A DNA stretch of 8,899 nt, from assembly GCA_900770275.1 (NCBI GenBank), contig CAAGJS010000291.1:1-8899 (forward strand), in the 5' to 3' direction. The notes beneath the pieces were generated by a model. It saw only the letters and a program-made list of their open reading frames with translations. It was not told the origin of the DNA and did not search any database. This DNA is from Erysipelotrichaceae bacterium (lineage in GTDB: Bacteria > Bacillota_I > Bacilli_A > Erysipelotrichales > Erysipelotrichaceae). Each line of letters opens with the position of its first letter. Within the stretch, counting starts at the first letter, position 1. Made by a program: the position numbers and the translations under genes. Of the stretch, positions 6,610 to 8,899 are shown one piece after another.

Positions 6610-6672
6610 ATCATAGCAGCGCAATGTGCACTTTAGATGAATTTCCCATTCGCAAAAATATCGTAAAAATAT
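6610..6672 (-). promoter_or_regulatory. Extended -10 promoter with tandem 11-bp upstream repeats, efflux operon
   Basis: On the minus strand TGCTATGAT (6618-6610) is an extended -10 element. The hexamer 17 bases upstream, ATCTAA, is a poor -35. Just above lies a perfect-phase tandem repeat, ATATTTTTACG (6672-6662) then ATATTTTTGCG (6661-6651), differing at one base. A weak -35 with an upstream direct repeat of about one helical turn is the usual arrangement for an activator such as an OmpR-type response regulator. The activator is not in this window. Confidence 0.45.
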
Positions 6673-6722
6673 AAGAACCGTCATAAGTCGGTGAACCAGT
6701 AAGAATCCACAGCAGCGCCCGC

Positions 6723-6756
6723 AAAAAACCAGCATCCGGAACATACCAGACGCTGG
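6723..6756 (-). terminator. Intrinsic terminator of the flavin-lipoprotein gene
   Basis: On the minus strand an 11-bp stem with G-T wobbles pairs CCAGCGTCTGG (6756-6746) with CCGGATGCTGG (6739-6729), with a 6-base loop, and six T follow (6728-6723). It begins 20 bases after the lipoprotein stop and isolates that gene from the efflux operon. Confidence 0.88.
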
Positions 6757-6775
6757 CAATTGACGAAACGAATAT

Positions 6776-8449
6776 TCAATTGTTGTGAATCACGGAAGCC
6801 TTTGCTCCGGCATAGGAGCTTTCCAGAGCACCGAGAATATCCCCATGACCATCCTGCAGCGACATCGTCGCACCACTCAGTGCATCAATCTGAGCCTTCT
6901 GATCATCACTCAGCTTCGCAGCCTTAGCAACATCTTCCTCTTTCTCACTCTTGCCATTGAGAGGACGGCCGTTGCCATCCGAGAACAGAGCCGCAAACTG
7001 CTGCGCCAGCTCATCCGTCGTCTGACCGGCAAACCAGTCTTCATACAGGTTCATTTCCTGACTCCAGGTTCCGGAATTCATCTTATAAGCATCGCCCAGT
7101 GTACGCTTCGAGCGGAACTGTTCAATCCGCGCAACCCAATCCTCTTCCGTCTCTGTCAGCTCACCATCCACCTTGCCATCCGCATCACTGTCATTGTTGT
7201 AGGTCTGACCAGGCCAGCCGGCAAGATAGTTATCATCCTTGCCATCATGATTCGGCGTAATAATCTCCAGAACGTCAACTTTCGAATCTACGATTTTACC
7301 ATCCGCATCGTAGAGCGCACCCGCCGCAGTTACGTTGAAGCTGTAAACAGGCACATCCTTATCGTCGCTGCCTGGGCCTAAACGCGGAACTGTATTAATA
7401 CCAAGGCCAAGACTTGCCACATCCACATCCGAACGCAGCGGCTGCGCATTTTCCAGCGCCGTAATGACAGCACCAAGAATATCGCCATGCCCGTCCTTCA
7501 GCGACATCGTCGCACCACTCAGCGCATCAATATCAGCCTTCTGTTCATCGCTCAGCTTCGCAGCCTTAGCGACATCTTCTTCTTTTTCACTCTTGCCATT
7601 GAGCGGGCGCCCGTTGGCATCGGAGAACTCACCGTCAAAGGCAGACTGTAATTCCTCCGCCGTCTTCCCCTTCATCCAGTCTTCGTAAATATCCATTTCC
7701 TGGCTCCAGGTTCCGGAATTCATCTTGTAGCCGCTGCCAAGCTGACGCTTCGTACGGAACGCGGAAATGCGCGCTGTCCAGCTGTCTTCCGTCTCTTCGA
7801 GCGTCCCTTCCACGGTTCCGTCCCCATCCGCATCGAGGTTATAGCTCTGTCCCGGCCACATGCCAAGATAGTTATCATCCTTGCCGTCATGGTTCGGCGT
7901 AATCAGTTCCAGAATATCTACTTCCAGATCTACGATCCGATCATCCGCATCACTGACGACATAGGCCACAACCTCATTGAAGCTGTAGACCGGCACATCC
8001 TTCTCATCACTGCCCGGGCCTAAACGCGGCGTTGATACAATCGCAAGGCCCTGCTTCAGGCCGCTCGCGCTGACTGCCTGTGCAGACGAAGTTGGTGCAG
8101 CAGTCGCTGTTCCCATCGCATTGCGGATCGCGGCAAACACGCCGTTGCTCGTATACGTTGCACCGGACACACCGTCGACACCGTCAATCGTTCCCGCCGC
8201 AATAATCGCCTTCTGCAGCTCGGGCAGCGCCTTACCGCCGATATCCGGCGTCTCATCTTCACCCGTCAGAACAAGGTCCGTGATCTTCCCGGAATCATCG
8301 ACAGTTACTTCGGCAGTAATCGTTCCGCCAAAGCCATCCGCTGTCCCCGTAACAACTTTGGCTGTTCCTGTGGCAGTTGACGGCGTTGATGCGCATGCGG
8401 CAAGCGAAAAAGCTGCCGCAGCGGCAAGCACAATTCTAATCTTCTTCAT
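6776..8449 (-). CDS. Secreted lipoprotein with three predicted ApbE-type covalent FMN sites
   Basis: The 557-residue protein starts with a lipoprotein signal peptide (MKKIRIVL..., lipobox LAAC, lipidated Cys19), so it is anchored outside the membrane. Residues about 28-113 are a classic FMN_bind domain with DGVSGATYT (92-100). Two tandem copies of a second domain (131-336 and 345-550, period 214 residues) each end in DALSGATMS (308-316 and 522-530). All three fit the flavin-transferase motif DxxSGATx(S/T), predicting FMN on Thr98, Thr314 and Thr528. Each copy also carries RLGPGSD, TPNHDGKDDNYL, a DxDxDG loop and KMNSGTWSQEM. The likely role is electron transfer on the cell surface. The start at 8449 was chosen for the GGAGGAGAG site and signal peptide. 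It is a single-gene unit between a promoter and a terminator. Neither ApbE nor a redox partner is in the window. Confidence 0.9.
   Translation of the reverse strand: MKKIRIVLAAAAAFSLAACASTPSTATGTAKVVTGTADGFGGTITAEVTVDDSGKITDLVLTGEDETPDIGGKALPELQKAIIAAGTIDGVDGVSGATYTSNGVFAAIRNAMGTATAAPTSSAQAVSASGLKQGLAIVSTPRLGPGSDEKDVPVYSFNEVVAYVVSDADDRIVDLEVDILELITPNHDGKDDNYLGMWPGQSYNLDADGDGTVEGTLEETEDSWTARISAFRTKRQLGSGYKMNSGTWSQEMDIYEDWMKGKTAEELQSAFDGEFSDANGRPLNGKSEKEEDVAKAAKLSDEQKADIDALSGATMSLKDGHGDILGAVITALENAQPLRSDVDVASLGLGINTVPRLGPGSDDKDVPVYSFNVTAAGALYDADGKIVDSKVDVLEIITPNHDGKDDNYLAGWPGQTYNNDSDADGKVDGELTETEEDWVARIEQFRSKRTLGDAYKMNSGTWSQEMNLYEDWFAGQTTDELAQQFAALFSDGNGRPLNGKSEKEEDVAKAAKLSDDQKAQIDALSGATMSLQDGHGDILGALESSYAGAKASVIHNN
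6800..7417 (-). repeat. Second copy of the flavin-domain repeat
   Basis: This encodes residues 345-550 of the lipoprotein and matches the copy at 7442-8059 with a 642-base period. Blocks such as KMNSGTWSQEM and NGRPLNGKSEKEEDVAKAA are identical in protein. The DNA differs mostly at third positions, so the duplication is not recent. Confidence 0.9.
7442..8059 (-). repeat. First copy of the flavin-domain repeat
   Basis: This encodes residues 131-336 of the lipoprotein and is the partner of the copy at 6800-7417. It has the same order of motifs: RLGPGSD, VYSFN, TPNHDGKDDNYL, DxDxDG, GTWSQEM, then DALSGATMS at the end. Confidence 0.9.
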
Positions 8450-8491
8450 AAACTCTCCTCCATAAGTTATGAATACGGTCAGGATGTGTTC

Positions 8492-8519
8492 GTCGCAATT
8501 ATGATCTGAAATTGGCGAC
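8492..8519 (-). other. Hairpin in the putative 5' leader of the lipoprotein gene
   Basis: On the minus strand GTCG-C-CAATT pairs with AATTG-CGAC, a 9-bp stem with one bulged base and a loop of about nine bases. If transcription starts near 8544 this lies in a leader of about 95 bases. No known riboswitch class was recognised. Confidence 0.45.
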
Positions 8520-8550
8520 TTTCCGGGCAGTCCCCGGCATCCATGCATAC

Positions 8551-8580
8551 ATTCTAGAGGAGAGTTCCATCGTATGTCTA
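8551..8580 (-). promoter_or_regulatory. Sigma-A-type promoter of the lipoprotein gene
   Basis: On the minus strand TAGACA (8580-8575) and TAGAAT (8556-8551), each one mismatch from consensus, are separated by 18 bases. The promoter lies between the ABC exporter terminator and the lipoprotein start and would give a leader of about 95 bases. A second, weaker option is TTGCGA-17-TATTCA with its -10 at 8475-8470, but that leaves a leader of only about 14 bases. Confidence 0.5.
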
Positions 8581-8601
8581 CGCTAATGTTAACCGAATCA
8601 C

Positions 8602-8630
8602 AAAAAGCAGGACCGCTCAATGATCCTGCT
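8602..8630 (-). terminator. Intrinsic terminator of the ABC exporter gene
   Basis: On the minus strand a 9-bp stem pairs AGCAGGATC (8630-8622) with GGTCCTGCT (8614-8606), with one G-T wobble and a 7-base loop, followed by a T-run (8606-8602). It sits 22 bases after the exporter stop codon. Confidence 0.87.
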
Positions 8631-8651
8631 TCTCTGAAATATGTAATCGGA

Positions 8652-8899
8652 TCACTCCAGCTCGAAGGCACCCGTGTACAGCTGATAGTACTGTCCCTTC
8701 GCAGCCAGCAGTTCTTCGTGCGTACCACGCTCAATGATTCGGCCATGATCCAGAACGATGATGACGTTCGAATTCTTGACCGTTGAAAGACGATGGGCAA
8801 TGACGAAGACCGTACGGCCCTGCATCAGATGATCCATGCCGGTCTGAACAATCTGTTCGGTACGTGTATCAATGGAGCTGGTCGCCTCATCGAGAATCA
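8652..8899 (-). CDS. ABC exporter, C-terminal end of the nucleotide-binding domain (partial)
   Basis: Only the last 82 residues lie in the window. They include the end of Walker B and the D-loop (ILDEATSSIDTRTE), the H-switch in VFVIAHRLSTVKN, and the ending DHGRIIERGTHEELLAAKGQYYQLY. This pattern is diagnostic of MsbA/LmrA/MdlB-type exporters with a membrane domain fused to the ATPase. The gene continues beyond the right edge. The partner, if heterodimeric, would lie there too, and the substrate cannot be inferred. A terminator follows, so it is the last gene of its unit. Confidence 0.93.
   Translation of the reverse strand, partial: ILDEATSSIDTRTEQIVQTGMDHLMQGRTVFVIAHRLSTVKNSNVIIVLDHGRIIERGTHEELLAAKGQYYQLYTGAFELE

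Noticed and set aside
6800..8059. CRISPR or satellite-like repeat array
   Set aside because: There are only two long copies, inside one reading frame, with drift at synonymous sites. This is a protein domain duplication.
8574..8786. Plus-strand frame starting MSTLMLTESQ with GGAGAG upstream
   Set aside because: It runs through the exporter terminator and antisense to the conserved ABC ATPase end, and has no recognisable features. The GGAGAG is one arm of the inverted repeat discussed above.
6776..8800. Longer lipoprotein start at 8800
   Set aside because: That reading would cross the exporter coding end, its terminator and the promoter, and would bury the signal peptide about 117 residues inside the protein.

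Overview
The window looks like chromosome of a low-to-moderate-GC Gram-positive (Firmicutes/Bacillota). The evidence is a T-box tRNA-sensing leader, a BrnQ carrier, a Gram-positive-style MacA/MacB-like efflux operon, strong AGGAGG-type ribosome sites and a lipobox lipoprotein. Codon third positions are GC-rich for that group. A gut Erysipelotrichaceae-like lineage would fit, but this is an inference from style, not from a marker gene.

Layout. Positions 1-375 are a more AT-rich edge with only fragments of possible genes, ending in a good sigma-A-type promoter (344-372). Positions 376-641 are a T-box riboswitch whose specifier triplet reads GUC (valine), with clear antiterminator and terminator forms. 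It leads into brnQ (686-2011, + strand), a branched-chain amino-acid carrier. brnQ ends in a terminator and faces a convergent block. Everything from 2093 to 8899 is on the minus strand. Read in the direction of transcription it runs: the end of an ABC exporter (8899-8652) with terminator; promoter and gene for a secreted lipoprotein with three predicted covalent-FMN sites (8449-6776) with terminator; then an efflux operon of membrane-fusion protein, ATPase and MacB-type permease (6569-3327); then, after a 79-base gap, a MntP-like membrane protein (3247-2678) and a TetR-type regulator (2671-2093), whose stop codon lies inside its own terminator.

How the parts work together. The first three efflux genes overlap each other (4 and 14 bases), so they are translationally coupled and should form one extracytoplasmic-facing export machine. 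The MntP-like protein and TetR regulator are probably in the same or a nested transcript, and the regulator is a candidate to sense the exported compound. The flavin lipoprotein is a separate unit and is most likely an extracytoplasmic redox carrier whose FMN is attached by ApbE, which is not in this window. The T-box/brnQ unit is independent: uncharged tRNA-Val should switch on branched-chain amino-acid uptake.

The most unusual items are the triple-flavinylation lipoprotein with two 214-residue-period repeats and DxDxDG loops, an extra 10-bp hairpin downstream of the T-box terminator, a tandem 11-bp repeat in front of the efflux operon, and an inverted repeat matching the lipoprotein's ribosome site.
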